Positions 24,744 to 35,153 of a stretch of DNA of 64,000 nt are shown here, piece by piece. Position numbers and translations under genes: made by a program. How positions within the stretch are numbered: position 1 is the stretch's first letter; every line of letters begins with the position of its first letter. The stretch comes from Myxococcaceae bacterium (lineage in GTDB: Bacteria > Myxococcota_A > Polyangia > Polyangiales > Ga0077539), in NCBI GenBank assembly GCA_004297725.1, contig SCUS01000081.1, positions 166,961 through 230,960 of the forward strand, written 5' to 3'. The notes beneath the pieces were generated by a model, which worked only from the letters and a program-made list of their open reading frames with translations, had not been told where the DNA came from and did no database searches.

Positions 24744-25432
24744 CGAAGCACCGACTGCAGCCAGGTACCGGCGCGGGAGCACACGCCCTGGCTGATGGTG
24801 TGGGGACCGTTGAAGGGGACCCACTCCACGGCCGCGCCGCTCTCGACGAGCAGCTCATGGAGCTCCTCGGCGACCGCGAAGGGCAGGATCGGATCCTGCC
24901 GGCCGTGGCTCTGGAAGATGGGCCGGTCGCGGACGTTCTGCGCGAGGGCGGGGCGCCAGCGGCCTCCGGCGAGGAGCGTCCCCGAGAGCACCATCAGCCC
25001 GGCCCAGCGCTCGGGGCTGTTGGCGAAGAGGTCGGTGGTCACCATGGCGCCCTGGGAGAAGCCGCCCAGGACCGTGCGCGCCGGGTCGACGCCGTGGTCG
25101 CGGATGAGCGCCTGGAGGCACGCGTAGGTGCGTGAGAGGGCCGGGCCCATCCCCTCGGGGACCGCCTCGGTGTCGAACACCCGGGGGCGCCCCTGCATCA
25201 GCGCGATCTGGATGGCGACCATGTCGATGGGCCACCACGCGCGAGCGCCGCCGCCGAGGTCGAGCGGCGCCTCGGGGAAGAACCACCGGACGCCAGGGCC
25301 CGCCTCGATGACCGAGGCGAGGCCGCAGAGGTCGTCGCCGGGGGCGCCATAGCCGTGACAGAGAATGACCGCGGGGCCCGCGACCGGCCCGGCGGTGCGG
25401 ACGCGCAGTCCGCCGACTTCCAACGTCTTCAT
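24740..25432 (-). CDS. Phospholipase/carboxylesterase family alpha/beta hydrolase
   Basis: A 230-residue alpha/beta hydrolase of the phospholipase/carboxylesterase (YpfH/Est) family. The oxyanion block is LCHGYGAPGDD, the nucleophile elbow GGFSQGAM, the acid SHGRQDPILPF and the histidine NGPHTIS, so the triad is complete. It is cytoplasmic with no signal peptide; an esterase on small acyl esters or lysophospholipids is expected. The upstream in-frame extension (to 26224) runs through the divergent gene and is rejected. The family begins at MKTLEVGGLRV. It is convergent with PlsC and divergent from the aspartokinase gene. Confidence 0.85.
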   Translation of the reverse strand: MKTLEVGGLRVRTAGPVAGPAVILCHGYGAPGDDLCGLASVIEAGPGVRWFFPEAPLDLGGGARAWWPIDMVAIQIALMQGRPRVFDTEAVPEGMGPALSRTYACLQALIRDHGVDPARTVLGGFSQGAMVTTDLFANSPERWAGLMVLSGTLLAGGRWRPALAQNVRDRPIFQSHGRQDPILPFAVAEELHELLVESGAAVEWVPFNGPHTISQGVCSRAGTWLQSVLR

Positions 25433-25616
25433 GGGAGAACCACCAACCTCTCGGGGCCCCTCTCGGCGGCGGTCGCTGGCGGCTCGGACGCGGGGAGGGC
25501 CAGGAGCGCGCGAAGGGAACGATTCACGAGGCGAGTGGATGTCCCATCGCGCTGGCGGGGTCAACGCGTTCGGTGGTTGCCCGTGGGCGGGCCTGTGCGG
25601 GATACCTCCCGCTCGC

Positions 25617-28133
25617 ATGGTGACCCCTCCTCGCGTCATGAAGTTCGGGGGCTCGTCGCTGGGCACCCCGGAGCGGCTCTCGCAGGTCTTGTCGTTGATC
25701 GCTGCGGAGGTCCCGGCGGGGCCGCTCGCGGTGGTGGTCTCGGCGATGGGCGACACGACGGACCACCTCATCGAGGCCGCCGACCTCGCCTCGCGAGGCG
25801 ATGACCTCGGGGCCGAGCGCATCGTCGACCTCGTCGCCGACGTGGCCACCGCCAACGGGCTGATGGTGCTCCAGTCCATCGAGCGCTCGAGGGGGCTCTC
25901 GGGAGAGCGGCCGCAGATCACCCCGGTGGTGCGCGAGCTCCTGGTGCCGCTTCGGCGGCTGCTCACGGGCGTGTCGCTGCTCCGTGAGCGCACCACGCAG
26001 ACCCTCGACCTGGTGATGTCCTTCGGGGAGCGGCTGAGCGCCACGGTGGTGTCGCTGCTGCTTACCGCCCACGGTATTCCCGCGAGCTTCGTCGACGCGC
26101 GCACATGGCTGGTCTCCGACGCCCGCTTCGGCAACGCGCTCGTCGACTGGGAGGAGAGCCGCCGCAAGCTCCACGGGCTCCTCGCGGGATGGACGGCGCC
26201 GGTGACGGTGCACACGGGCTTCATCGGTCAGACGCCGGACGGGCGCACCACCACGCTCGGGCGCAACGGGTCGGACTACACCGCGACGCTGCTGGCGCGC
26301 GGCCTCGGCGCCTCGGAGGTCAACATCTGGACGGACGTCTCCGGGGTGATGACCGCCGACCCGGGGCTGGTGCGCGACGCCTACCCCATCGCTCGCATGA
26401 GCTACATGGAGGCGCTCGAGCTGGCGAGCTTCGGGGCGAGGATGTTCCACCCTCGGACGATGATCCCGCTGATGGAGAGCGGGGTGCCGATGCGCATCCG
26501 CAACACGATGGCGCCGGACGCCCCGGGCACGCGCATCGACGGCGGCGACCGCTCGCCCGGGGAGCGCCCCACCTGCGTGACCTCGCTGGAGAACCTGGCG
26601 CTGATCGACGTGCGCCTGCGGCGGCTGTCGGCGGAGATGCCGCTGGGCGAGCGGGTGCTGCGCGCGCTGCGCTCGGCGGGCGTGTCGGTGTGGATGACCT
26701 CGCAGGCGGCGCACGGGCAGGCGGTGGCGGCGGTCATCCCGAGGACGGCCGTCGAGGGCGCGAGGGAGGCCGTGTCGCGCGAGCTCGCGGCGGAGTTCGA
26801 CCGCGGCGACCTCGAGCCCATCGGGGTGCGCTCCCCGGTGACGCTGCTCTCGCTCGTGGCCGAGGACATGCACCGGATGACCGACGCTCCGGGGCGCTTC
26901 TTCGGCGCGCTCGGGGCCGTGGGCGTCGCGGTGGGCGCCATCGCGCAGGGGGCGAGCTCGCGGTCGATCTCGTGCGCCATCGACGCGGCCGACACGGCGC
27001 TCGCGGTGCGCACGGTGCACGCGGCCTTCAACTTCGCCCACCAGGAGGTGAACCTCATGGTGCTGGGCAAGGGCACCGTCGGGTCCGAGCTGCTGGCGCA
27101 GATCGCGCAGCAGGAGGCCTTCCTCCAGAGGGCCCACGGGGTTCGGCTGAAGGTCGTCGGCATCGCGGCGTCGCAGCGCACGGTCTTCGACCCGGAGGGC
27201 ATCGAGCTCGCCGGCTGGCGCGGATACTTTACCGAGGACGGTAAGATCGAGTCCCCCTCGCTGGACGCGGTGCTCGACCGACTGCGCCGCCTGCCGGTGC
27301 CGGTGCTGGTGGACTGCACCGCGCTCGACGGGATGGACGAGGTCTACGCGGGCGCGCTGGGCCGGGGCATCCACGTGGTGTCGGCGAACAAGAAGCCGCT
27401 GACGGTGCCGTGGGAGGCGAGGGAGCGGCTGATGGCGGCTGCGCGGCGGCACTTCCGCGGGTACCGCTACGAGACCACCGTGGGCGCGAGCCTGCCGGTG
27501 ATCGAGACGCTGCAAGACCTGGTGCGCACCGGCGACCGGGTGCTGCTGATCGAGGGCTCGTTCTCCGGGACGCTGGGCTACCTCTGCAACGAGGTGATGA
27601 AGGGCGTCCCGCTGTCTGCGGCGGTCGAGACGGCCCGCGCCCGGGGCTTCACCGAGCCCAACCCCCAGGACGACCTGTCGGGGCTCGATGTGGCGCGCAA
27701 GGCGCTGATCCTGGCGCGCGAGCTCGGGGTGCCTCTGGCGCTCGAGGAGATCGAGGTCGAGCCCCTCGCTCCGGCGGAGATCCTCGCGGAGCCGTCGGTG
27801 GAGGGCTTCTTCGCGAGGCTGCGCGAGCACGACGCGGCGTTCACCGAGCGGGTGGGGCGCATCCGCGAGCAGGGCCGGGTGCTGCGCTACCTCGTGCGCA
27901 TCGATCCCGGCGGCGCCGGAGGGAGGGCGCAGGTGCGGGTCGGCCCCATGGAGGTGGACGCGGCGCATCCCTCGACGCGGCTCCGCGGGGCGGAGTCCTT
28001 CGTGGCCTTCACGACCGAGCGGTACTCCGAGAGCCCGCTCATCGTGCAGGGCGCCGGGGCGGGCGGCGCGGTGACCGCGGCCGGGGTGCTCGCGGACGTG
28101 CTGCGCGTGGCCCAGGGCCTGCGCGGGCGTTGA
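25617..28133 (+). CDS. thrA: Bifunctional aspartokinase/homoserine dehydrogenase
   Basis: An 838-residue fusion. The aspartokinase part (about 1-290) has VMKFGGSSLG and GRNGSDYTATLLARGL. The ACT regulatory region lies at about 310-470. The homoserine dehydrogenase part (about 475-838) has the NAD(P) motif LGKGTVGSELL and the substrate region VVSANKKPL plus TVGASLPVI. It phosphorylates aspartate and reduces aspartate semialdehyde on the way to threonine and methionine. The length is close to the E. coli fusions (about 810-820). The start is set at MVTPPRVMKFGG. An upstream extension overlaps the divergent esterase gene. ThrA and MetL types cannot be separated without knowing the effector. Confidence 0.93.
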   Translation: MVTPPRVMKFGGSSLGTPERLSQVLSLIAAEVPAGPLAVVVSAMGDTTDHLIEAADLASRGDDLGAERIVDLVADVATANGLMVLQSIERSRGLSGERPQITPVVRELLVPLRRLLTGVSLLRERTTQTLDLVMSFGERLSATVVSLLLTAHGIPASFVDARTWLVSDARFGNALVDWEESRRKLHGLLAGWTAPVTVHTGFIGQTPDGRTTTLGRNGSDYTATLLARGLGASEVNIWTDVSGVMTADPGLVRDAYPIARMSYMEALELASFGARMFHPRTMIPLMESGVPMRIRNTMAPDAPGTRIDGGDRSPGERPTCVTSLENLALIDVRLRRLSAEMPLGERVLRALRSAGVSVWMTSQAAHGQAVAAVIPRTAVEGAREAVSRELAAEFDRGDLEPIGVRSPVTLLSLVAEDMHRMTDAPGRFFGALGAVGVAVGAIAQGASSRSISCAIDAADTALAVRTVHAAFNFAHQEVNLMVLGKGTVGSELLAQIAQQEAFLQRAHGVRLKVVGIAASQRTVFDPEGIELAGWRGYFTEDGKIESPSLDAVLDRLRRLPVPVLVDCTALDGMDEVYAGALGRGIHVVSANKKPLTVPWEARERLMAAARRHFRGYRYETTVGASLPVIETLQDLVRTGDRVLLIEGSFSGTLGYLCNEVMKGVPLSAAVETARARGFTEPNPQDDLSGLDVARKALILARELGVPLALEEIEVEPLAPAEILAEPSVEGFFARLREHDAAFTERVGRIREQGRVLRYLVRIDPGGAGGRAQVRVGPMEVDAAHPSTRLRGAESFVAFTTERYSESPLIVQGAGAGGAVTAAGVLADVLRVAQGLRGR

Positions 28134-28173
28134 CACCCAACGACCCTTCATCCATTCCTCCGCCGAAATACCC

Positions 28174-30071
<1,898 letters not shown>

Positions 30072-30075
<4 letters not shown>

Positions 30076-30788
30076 CGCAGCGACGACATCGGAGCGTGTG
30101 GGTTCTGGCGATGGCGGCGGCCGTGGCGCTCGGTTGCCGCAGGGGCCCTGCCTCGACCGCGGCGGCGGACGGGGGTGCGGTGAGCGCCGACCCGGTGCCG
30201 GAGCCGGGCTTCACGGTGCGCTCCGACTCGACCGATGTGGTGTTCTTCTGGTTCGACGCGCAGGGGCAATCGCACGCGGTGACGCGCGCCGGGGAGGTGC
30301 CCGAGGCGGCGAGGGAGCTCGTCCGGGTAGACCCCTCGCGCCCGGAGCTTCGTCGCCCGGGCTGGATCTGGATGACCAACCTCCGCGCCCCTTCGACCGG
30401 CGGCGCGTTGCCGCTGCGGGCGGTGCGTGCGGAGTCTCTGGCGACGGTGCTGCTCGCGCGCGTGGGCCACGAGGGGCCGCTCGGCTCGGCCGCGCCGACG
30501 ACCGCCGCGGACTCCGGGGCGGCGACCGCCCACGGGCCTTCGCAGGTGATCGTGTATGGCGCGTCGTGGTGCAGCGCGTGCCATCAGGCCGCGGCCTACC
30601 TCACCCGCCGTCACGTGGCCTTCATCGAGAAGGACATCGAGCAGGACGCCGCAGCGGCGCAGGAGATGCGGGAGAAGGCGCGGCGGGCGGGCGTGGCGAC
30701 GGGGTCGATCCCGATCCTCGACGTGCGGGGCCACGTGCTGGTGGGCTTCTCCGCCGAGGCCATCGACCGGGCGCTCGCGGGGAGCTGA
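30072..30788 (+). CDS. Lipoprotein with glutaredoxin-like domain
   Basis: A 238-residue predicted lipoprotein: basic N-terminus, hydrophobic stretch and lipobox VALGC (Cys about residue 22). A middle domain of about 90 residues is unrecognised (VVFFWFDAQGQSH, GWIWMTNL). The C-terminal domain is glutaredoxin-like, with YGASWCSACH carrying the CxxC redox pair and a cis-Pro loop GSIPILDV. It probably handles thiol/disulfide exchange in the periplasm. The GTG start overlaps the ABC-F stop (GTGA). An in-frame ATG nine codons upstream lies inside that gene and is less likely. A DsbD-like electron donor gene sits 0.6 kb downstream on the other strand. Confidence 0.8.
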
Positions 30789-30792
30789 GCGC

Positions 30793-31422
30793 TCAGTCGG
30801 TCGCGACCGCGTCGCCGGAGACCGCGGCGTCCATGGGCGCGAAGCAGCGCGGCAGTCGCTCGGTGCAGCAGCGCCTCCACGACTCGCGGATCGCCTCCGG
30901 CGAGCCCGGGTCGATGTCCACGAGGCGGACGGTGCGGCGCAGCGTGCGGCAGCGTCCGGCGAGGTCGTTGAAGTCGAGCTCGATCCGAACCTCGCCGCCG
31001 AGCACCGAGCAGTAGGACCGGTCGTCGACGATGAGGGTCTGCGAGGGGAGCGCGAGGCGCGACGGGTCTTCCGGCGCCGTGAGCATCGGCAGCCGGATGC
31101 GGAGGCGGCCGATGAGGACGTTGTCCGAGGGGCGGTAGGCGCGCAGCTCGATGCGAGGGAGGGTCGGGTCGAAGCCTCGCCCGCGGAGGGCGATCCAGAT
31201 GTGCTGACCGCCTTGCGGACCGGGGACGAGGGACACCGGGTCGCCGTCGGCGAGCGCCCGATAGTTGCGAAGGGAGCTGTCGATCCCGGTGCCGAGTTCG
31301 ATCTCCGCGGGGGGGCCTCCGCATTCACCAGCGTCGATTCCGCCCCCGTCGAAGGGGAGCGGAGGGGGGTCGTCGCAGCCAGAGGCGAGGGCCCCGAGGA
31401 GAAGGGCGTGGACGAGGCGCAT
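30793..31422 (-). CDS. Hypothetical lipoprotein downstream of dsbD-like gene
   Basis: A 209-residue predicted lipoprotein with lipobox LASGC (Cys about 16), a short acidic spacer and a beta-rich domain of about 170 residues. The latter has no family I recognise: IWIALRGRGFDPTLPRIELRAY, broken in mid-run, resembles immunoglobulin-like surface domains. Seven or so cysteines are concentrated in the second half (YCSVLGG, RCRTLRRT, RCCTERLPRCF), consistent with disulfides made by the adjacent thiol-redox proteins. The ATG lies only two bases after the stop of the DsbD-like gene, so translation is probably coupled. Confidence 0.7.
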   Translation of the reverse strand: MRLVHALLLGALASGCDDPPPLPFDGGGIDAGECGGPPAEIELGTGIDSSLRNYRALADGDPVSLVPGPQGGQHIWIALRGRGFDPTLPRIELRAYRPSDNVLIGRLRIRLPMLTAPEDPSRLALPSQTLIVDDRSYCSVLGGEVRIELDFNDLAGRCRTLRRTVRLVDIDPGSPEAIRESWRRCCTERLPRCFAPMDAAVSGDAVATD

Positions 31423-31424
31423 GG

Positions 31425-32720
31425 TCAGTTCACGCCCCGCATGAGCTGGAGCATGCGGGCCGCCGGGACGAACTCGGAGACCCGACCGACCTCGCGACCC
31501 TGGGTGTCGAAGAGGAGCACCGTCGGGAGCCCCCGCACCTGGTGCCGCGCCTGCAGCGCGTCGATGGCGGGGGTGCTCTCGGTCGCGTCGACGCGGACGG
31601 TGATGAAGCGCCGGGCCTCCTGGCGCACCGCAGGGTCGGAGAAGGTGTGGCGGAGCAGCTCTTCGCAGGCCGCGCACCAGGTCGCGCCGAAGTCGACCAG
31701 CACGGGCTGATGCCGCCGCCGTGCGAGCGCGGCGATGTCTGGGGTGGGCTCGATCCACGCGATCGCGGGCGCGGGAGGCTCGTAGGCCACGAGCCACACG
31801 CCGCCGAGGGCGGCCAGCGCCACGCCCAGCACCTTGCGCGCGCGCTGGGTGGGGGTGCCGTACTTCAGCGAGAGGTGCACGGCTCCGAGGCCCAGGCCCG
31901 CGAGCAGCAGCGCCACGAAGAACCACGTGTTCGTGGGGAAGCCCCGCGGCGGCGCCGCGAAGGCCGGGATGATGTGTCGGAGGTAGTAGAGCGCGAGCAC
32001 CATCAGCACGACGCCGAAGACGCTCTTCACGCGGTCCATCCAGAGGCCCGGCTTCGGGAGGCCGAGGGAGAGCGAGCCGACGAGCCAGAACGGCAGCCCG
32101 AGCCCCAGCGAGTAGCTGAAGAGGGCGAGGCCGCCGCCGGCGACGTCGCGCTGCTGGAATACGTAGTCGAGTATGCCGACGAGCCCCGCGGTGGCGCATG
32201 GGGCGGCGATGGGGCCGGTCGCGAAGCCGATGAGGAAGGCGCCGCGCGCCCCGAGGCCGCCGACCAGGGAGAGGCGGTCTTGCAGGCCCGAGGGCAGCGA
32301 GATCTCGAAGAGGCCGAACATGTTGAGCGCCATGCCGAACATCAGCAGCGCCTCGAAGCCCTGCACCCACGGCGAGCCTGCGAGGCGTCCCGCGACGGTG
32401 CCGGTGAGCCCTGCGAAGAGCCCCAGCGGGACGAAGAGCGCGGCGAGCCCGAGCACGAAGGAGGTGGAGAGGAGCATCGCTCGCCCGCGGGTCTCACGGC
32501 GGGCGCCGAACACCGAGACGGTGATCGCGATCATCGGGTAGACGCACGGCGTGGCGGCGGTCATGAGCCCCACGACGAAGGCCGACGCGAGCGCGACGGT
32601 CAGGCCGTAGCGGTGCAGCGCGGTCGAGAAGAGGTCATCGGCGAAGGCCGTCGAGGGCAGCGCCAGGAGAGCGAGGGAGAGCGGGAGGAGGACGCGGTGG
32701 AGCGAGCGGGCGATGCGCAT
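31425..32720 (-). CDS. DsbD/CcdA-like thiol:disulfide interchange protein
   Basis: A 431-residue membrane protein. A signal or first helix ends in AFA. Eight or so transmembrane helices follow, with the two DsbD-type cysteine loops TAATPCVYPM and GPIAAPCATAG. A C-terminal thioredoxin domain (about 320-431) has ATWCAAC and cis-Pro GLPTVLLF. It lacks the N-terminal DsbD-alpha immunoglobulin domain of the E. coli protein. It should move electrons from cytoplasmic thioredoxin to periplasmic thiols. Start 32720 was chosen for the signal peptide. The longer in-frame frame to 33083 runs antisense into another gene. It is coupled to the Cys-rich lipoprotein gene downstream. Confidence 0.9.
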   Translation of the reverse strand: MRIARSLHRVLLPLSLALLALPSTAFADDLFSTALHRYGLTVALASAFVVGLMTAATPCVYPMIAITVSVFGARRETRGRAMLLSTSFVLGLAALFVPLGLFAGLTGTVAGRLAGSPWVQGFEALLMFGMALNMFGLFEISLPSGLQDRLSLVGGLGARGAFLIGFATGPIAAPCATAGLVGILDYVFQQRDVAGGGLALFSYSLGLGLPFWLVGSLSLGLPKPGLWMDRVKSVFGVVLMVLALYYLRHIIPAFAAPPRGFPTNTWFFVALLLAGLGLGAVHLSLKYGTPTQRARKVLGVALAALGGVWLVAYEPPAPAIAWIEPTPDIAALARRRHQPVLVDFGATWCAACEELLRHTFSDPAVRQEARRFITVRVDATESTPAIDALQARHQVRGLPTVLLFDTQGREVGRVSEFVPAARMLQLMRGVN

Positions 32721-32898
32721 GGATGCAGCCTTTCGCGGACGCGGCGGATCGTGGCCGTGCCCGGCGGTCGGCGCAACTGAATGGAGCGCCGCGGGGTGAC
32801 GTCGTGCCCGGGGCCACGCGAAGACGGATGAGAGTCGGGCGTGTCGCCAGCCCAGGTTGAGGTATGGTGCCGCACCGCGGAAGGGAAGTAGAGGTTCC

Positions 32899-33867
32899 AT
32901 GCGAAAGCTTCTGGCAGTGGGTCTCGTGTCGTTTGTTACGTCGGCCGTCGCGCTCTCCGGAGTGTCGCAGCCGCGTCGCCCACCCCGAGGGCCCCGCCGT
33001 CCCGCCGCGGCAGCCGTGGTCGCCGAGCCGCCGGTCTCCCCGCGCATCGCGCAGGAGCTGGGTACGCTCCGCTGGGGCATCAACCACGAGCAGGTGATCG
33101 AGTACTTCCGTCAGATGATCCGGGCGAGCTACGCGCCGCGGATGCGCAACCTCGGCCAGGTCGAGCAGTACCGTATGGTCGAGCAGCGCGACGCGGAGAT
33201 TCGCGCGGTGGAGCGCACCTACGTGGCCTTCGACGGCGTGCCGGCGCACCGACGCTGGGACACCTCGTTCGTCGGCGAGGAATACACGCACAACAACAAC
33301 GAGTCGATGCTGGTCTACGAGGACAGCCGCGGCAACCGCGAGTTCTTCTTCTTCATCAACGACCGGCTGTGGAAGCGGGTGCAGGCGCGCAACACCGCGG
33401 GCGCGCGCATCAACCTCGACGACTTCACCACGCAGCTCGAGACCATCTTCGGAGCGGGCCGGCGGGTGATGGACGGCCCCCGCCTCCGGACGGTGGAGTG
33501 GCGCGACGACACCACCCGCCTTCACGTCGTCGACGCGACGACCTTCTACAACGCCTTCTGCCTCATCTACGAGGAGTCCGCGACGCTGGCCCAGCTCCCG
33601 ACGCTGCGCCGCAACGTCGCCGCGGCGCCGACGCGCACTGCCGTCGCAGCCTCCGCCGCGGTGCCGGAGACGGGCAACACCACCGGCGACTCCAACGCCG
33701 ACATCGTCGACCGCATCACCGGGAAGATCCGCCGCGTGCAGGGCACCGACGCGGGCGCGGCGGCGAGCGCCACGCTGCGGCCGCCGACCGGCGCAGGCCC
33801 GGCGGCCCCGGTCGATGCGGGCCGACCGCCGCCCGAGGACGATCCCCTCGGCGGCCTCGGCTTCTGA
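32899..33867 (+). CDS. Hypothetical secreted protein
   Basis: A 322-residue protein with a signal peptide (about 1-23). A basic Pro/Arg-rich stretch (RRPPRGPRRP) is followed by a globular domain (about 50-220) containing LRWGINHEQVIEYF, EYTHNNNESML and NREFFFFINDRLWK. This pattern recalls DUF-type periplasmic proteins in myxobacteria, but I cannot name the family. The C-terminal 80 residues are Ala/Pro/Asp-rich and disordered (RPPTGAGPAAPVDAG). GAGG at a good distance before the ATG supports the start. It is probably monocistronic; the next gene is convergent. Confidence 0.7.
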   Translation: MRKLLAVGLVSFVTSAVALSGVSQPRRPPRGPRRPAAAAVVAEPPVSPRIAQELGTLRWGINHEQVIEYFRQMIRASYAPRMRNLGQVEQYRMVEQRDAEIRAVERTYVAFDGVPAHRRWDTSFVGEEYTHNNNESMLVYEDSRGNREFFFFINDRLWKRVQARNTAGARINLDDFTTQLETIFGAGRRVMDGPRLRTVEWRDDTTRLHVVDATTFYNAFCLIYEESATLAQLPTLRRNVAAAPTRTAVAASAAVPETGNTTGDSNADIVDRITGKIRRVQGTDAGAAASATLRPPTGAGPAAPVDAGRPPPEDDPLGGLGF

Positions 33868-33888
33868 ACGACGGCGGGGCTTTACGGG

Positions 33889-34149
33889 CTACGGTAAGAA
33901 TCGCGGAACGACCCGAACCGAGGTCACGCTCGGGTCGACCGCCCGCATCGCCGGGAGCAGCACGGCGTCGGCGGTGTCCCGCTGCGCCGGGCAGCCCAGG
34001 CAGGCGCCGGAGAGCGACACTTCGACCACGCCGTCGACGCGGCGCACCCACTGGAGGATGCCTCCGTCCTTCGCGACCAGGGGCGCCAGCACGGTGTCGA
34101 CCAGCGCACGCAACGCGCCTTGCCCTTCGGGAATTGAGACAGCGGTCAT
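33889..34149 (-). CDS. NifU C-terminal-domain-like protein
   Basis: An 86-residue protein matching the NifU/Nfu C-terminal domain. LVAKDGGILQWV and VSLSGACLGCPAQ keep the CxxC (GACxGCP) that binds a [4Fe-4S] cluster during Fe-S transfer. The length equals one Nfu domain. It may be a small Fe-S carrier in the cytoplasm. The start at 34149 is set by family length; no Shine-Dalgarno is clear, and an in-frame upstream extension would run into the divergent FHA gene. It is convergent with the secreted-protein gene. Confidence 0.8.
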   Translation of the reverse strand: MTAVSIPEGQGALRALVDTVLAPLVAKDGGILQWVRRVDGVVEVSLSGACLGCPAQRDTADAVLLPAMRAVDPSVTSVRVVPRFLP

Positions 34150-34190
34150 TCGGTGAGGTAGGGTAGCACGAGCATTCTCGCGTTGACCCC

Positions 34191-35123
34191 ATGAGATCGC
34201 CCCGAATAGAATCAGGAACCGTGGTGAGATTCCGGCTTCGCTTCCTGCTGCAGGAGCATGACCTCCCACCGGGGGAGACCATTCTCGGCCGCAGCCCCGA
34301 CTGTCATATTACGATCGAAGACCCGCTGATTTCGCGGCAGCACGCGCGCATCGTGGTCGAGCACGGGACCGTCACCTTCCACGATCTGGGCAGCCGCAAC
34401 GGCTCGCGCATCAACGGGCGACCGGTGAGCGGTTCGCAGGTGCTGGCCGATCAAGATCGGGTGCGCCTCGGGGCGCAGGAGCTGGTCTTCTTCCGGATGG
34501 AGACCTCCCAGTTCGCCCCTCGCTCGACCGGCGCGATGAGGCTCTGCGGTCGCTGCAAGACGCCCTTCCCGGAGGGGCCGCTGGTCTGTCCGCACTGCGG
34601 GCACGCGGTCACCGCGGTCCGCGAAGAGGAGACGGTTCCAGGCATCAGCGTGCCGGTCCGTCGCGCGTGGATCGCGCAGATGTTCGGCGACTTCATGGAT
34701 CGTGCGCTCCCTCAGGGGAAGTACGCCGAGGCCGACCGCATCCTCCGACGCGCCGCCGAGGAGGCCGAGGAGCGCATCGCGGCAGGCGAGATCGACGCCA
34801 GCTACCTGGCTCGCATCGCCGAGTACGCGCTCAAGCTCGCGCTCCTCAAGCGCGACTCCCAGTGGTTGTGCTGGGTGCTCGACGCCTATCGTCGGGCGAA
34901 GAAGATCCCTCCCGCCACGATCGCTGCCGGCCTCGAGCAGGTGACCGACCTCGCTGGATTCTCCGAGGCGCTCGAGCGGCTGCTGGCCGTCCACCACGCC
35001 GGCGAAGCGCCGGTCGCCGAGGAAGACGCCCCGCAGCTCGCCGCGCTCGAGCGGCTCGCGGAGCACGCGACGACGGCGGCTCCGGTGGCCGCAGGCGCCA
35101 CCGAAGATCCGTCGAGTCTGTAG
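34191..35123 (+). CDS. FHA-domain protein with zinc ribbon
   Basis: A 310-residue protein with an FHA domain at about 15-100: the GETILGRSPDCHITIEDP and SRQHARIVV blocks, then LGSRNGSRING, give the phosphothreonine-binding Gly-Arg, Ser-x-x-His and Asn positions. A zinc ribbon follows (LCGRCKTPFPEGPLVCPHCG, about 117-136), then a helical domain of about 150 residues. It probably reads Ser/Thr phosphorylation; a kinase gene lies at 41949-43451. A GTG start at 34221 or 34224, preceded by AGGA, is a realistic alternative to the ATG at 34191. Cytoplasmic. Confidence 0.88.
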   Translation: MRSPRIESGTVVRFRLRFLLQEHDLPPGETILGRSPDCHITIEDPLISRQHARIVVEHGTVTFHDLGSRNGSRINGRPVSGSQVLADQDRVRLGAQELVFFRMETSQFAPRSTGAMRLCGRCKTPFPEGPLVCPHCGHAVTAVREEETVPGISVPVRRAWIAQMFGDFMDRALPQGKYAEADRILRRAAEEAEERIAAGEIDASYLARIAEYALKLALLKRDSQWLCWVLDAYRRAKKIPPATIAAGLEQVTDLAGFSEALERLLAVHHAGEAPVAEEDAPQLAALERLAEHATTAAPVAAGATEDPSSL

Positions 35124-35125
35124 GA

Positions 35126-35146
35126 GCCCCCCCTCGAAAGGGGGGC
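35126..35146. terminator. Bidirectional terminator-like hairpin between convergent genes
   Basis: CCCCCCT (35128-35134), loop CGAA, AGGGGGG (35139-35145). A strong 7-bp stem sits between the stop of the FHA gene (35123) and the stop of the convergent gene (35154). Confidence 0.65.
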
Positions 35147-35153
35147 AGTGGGT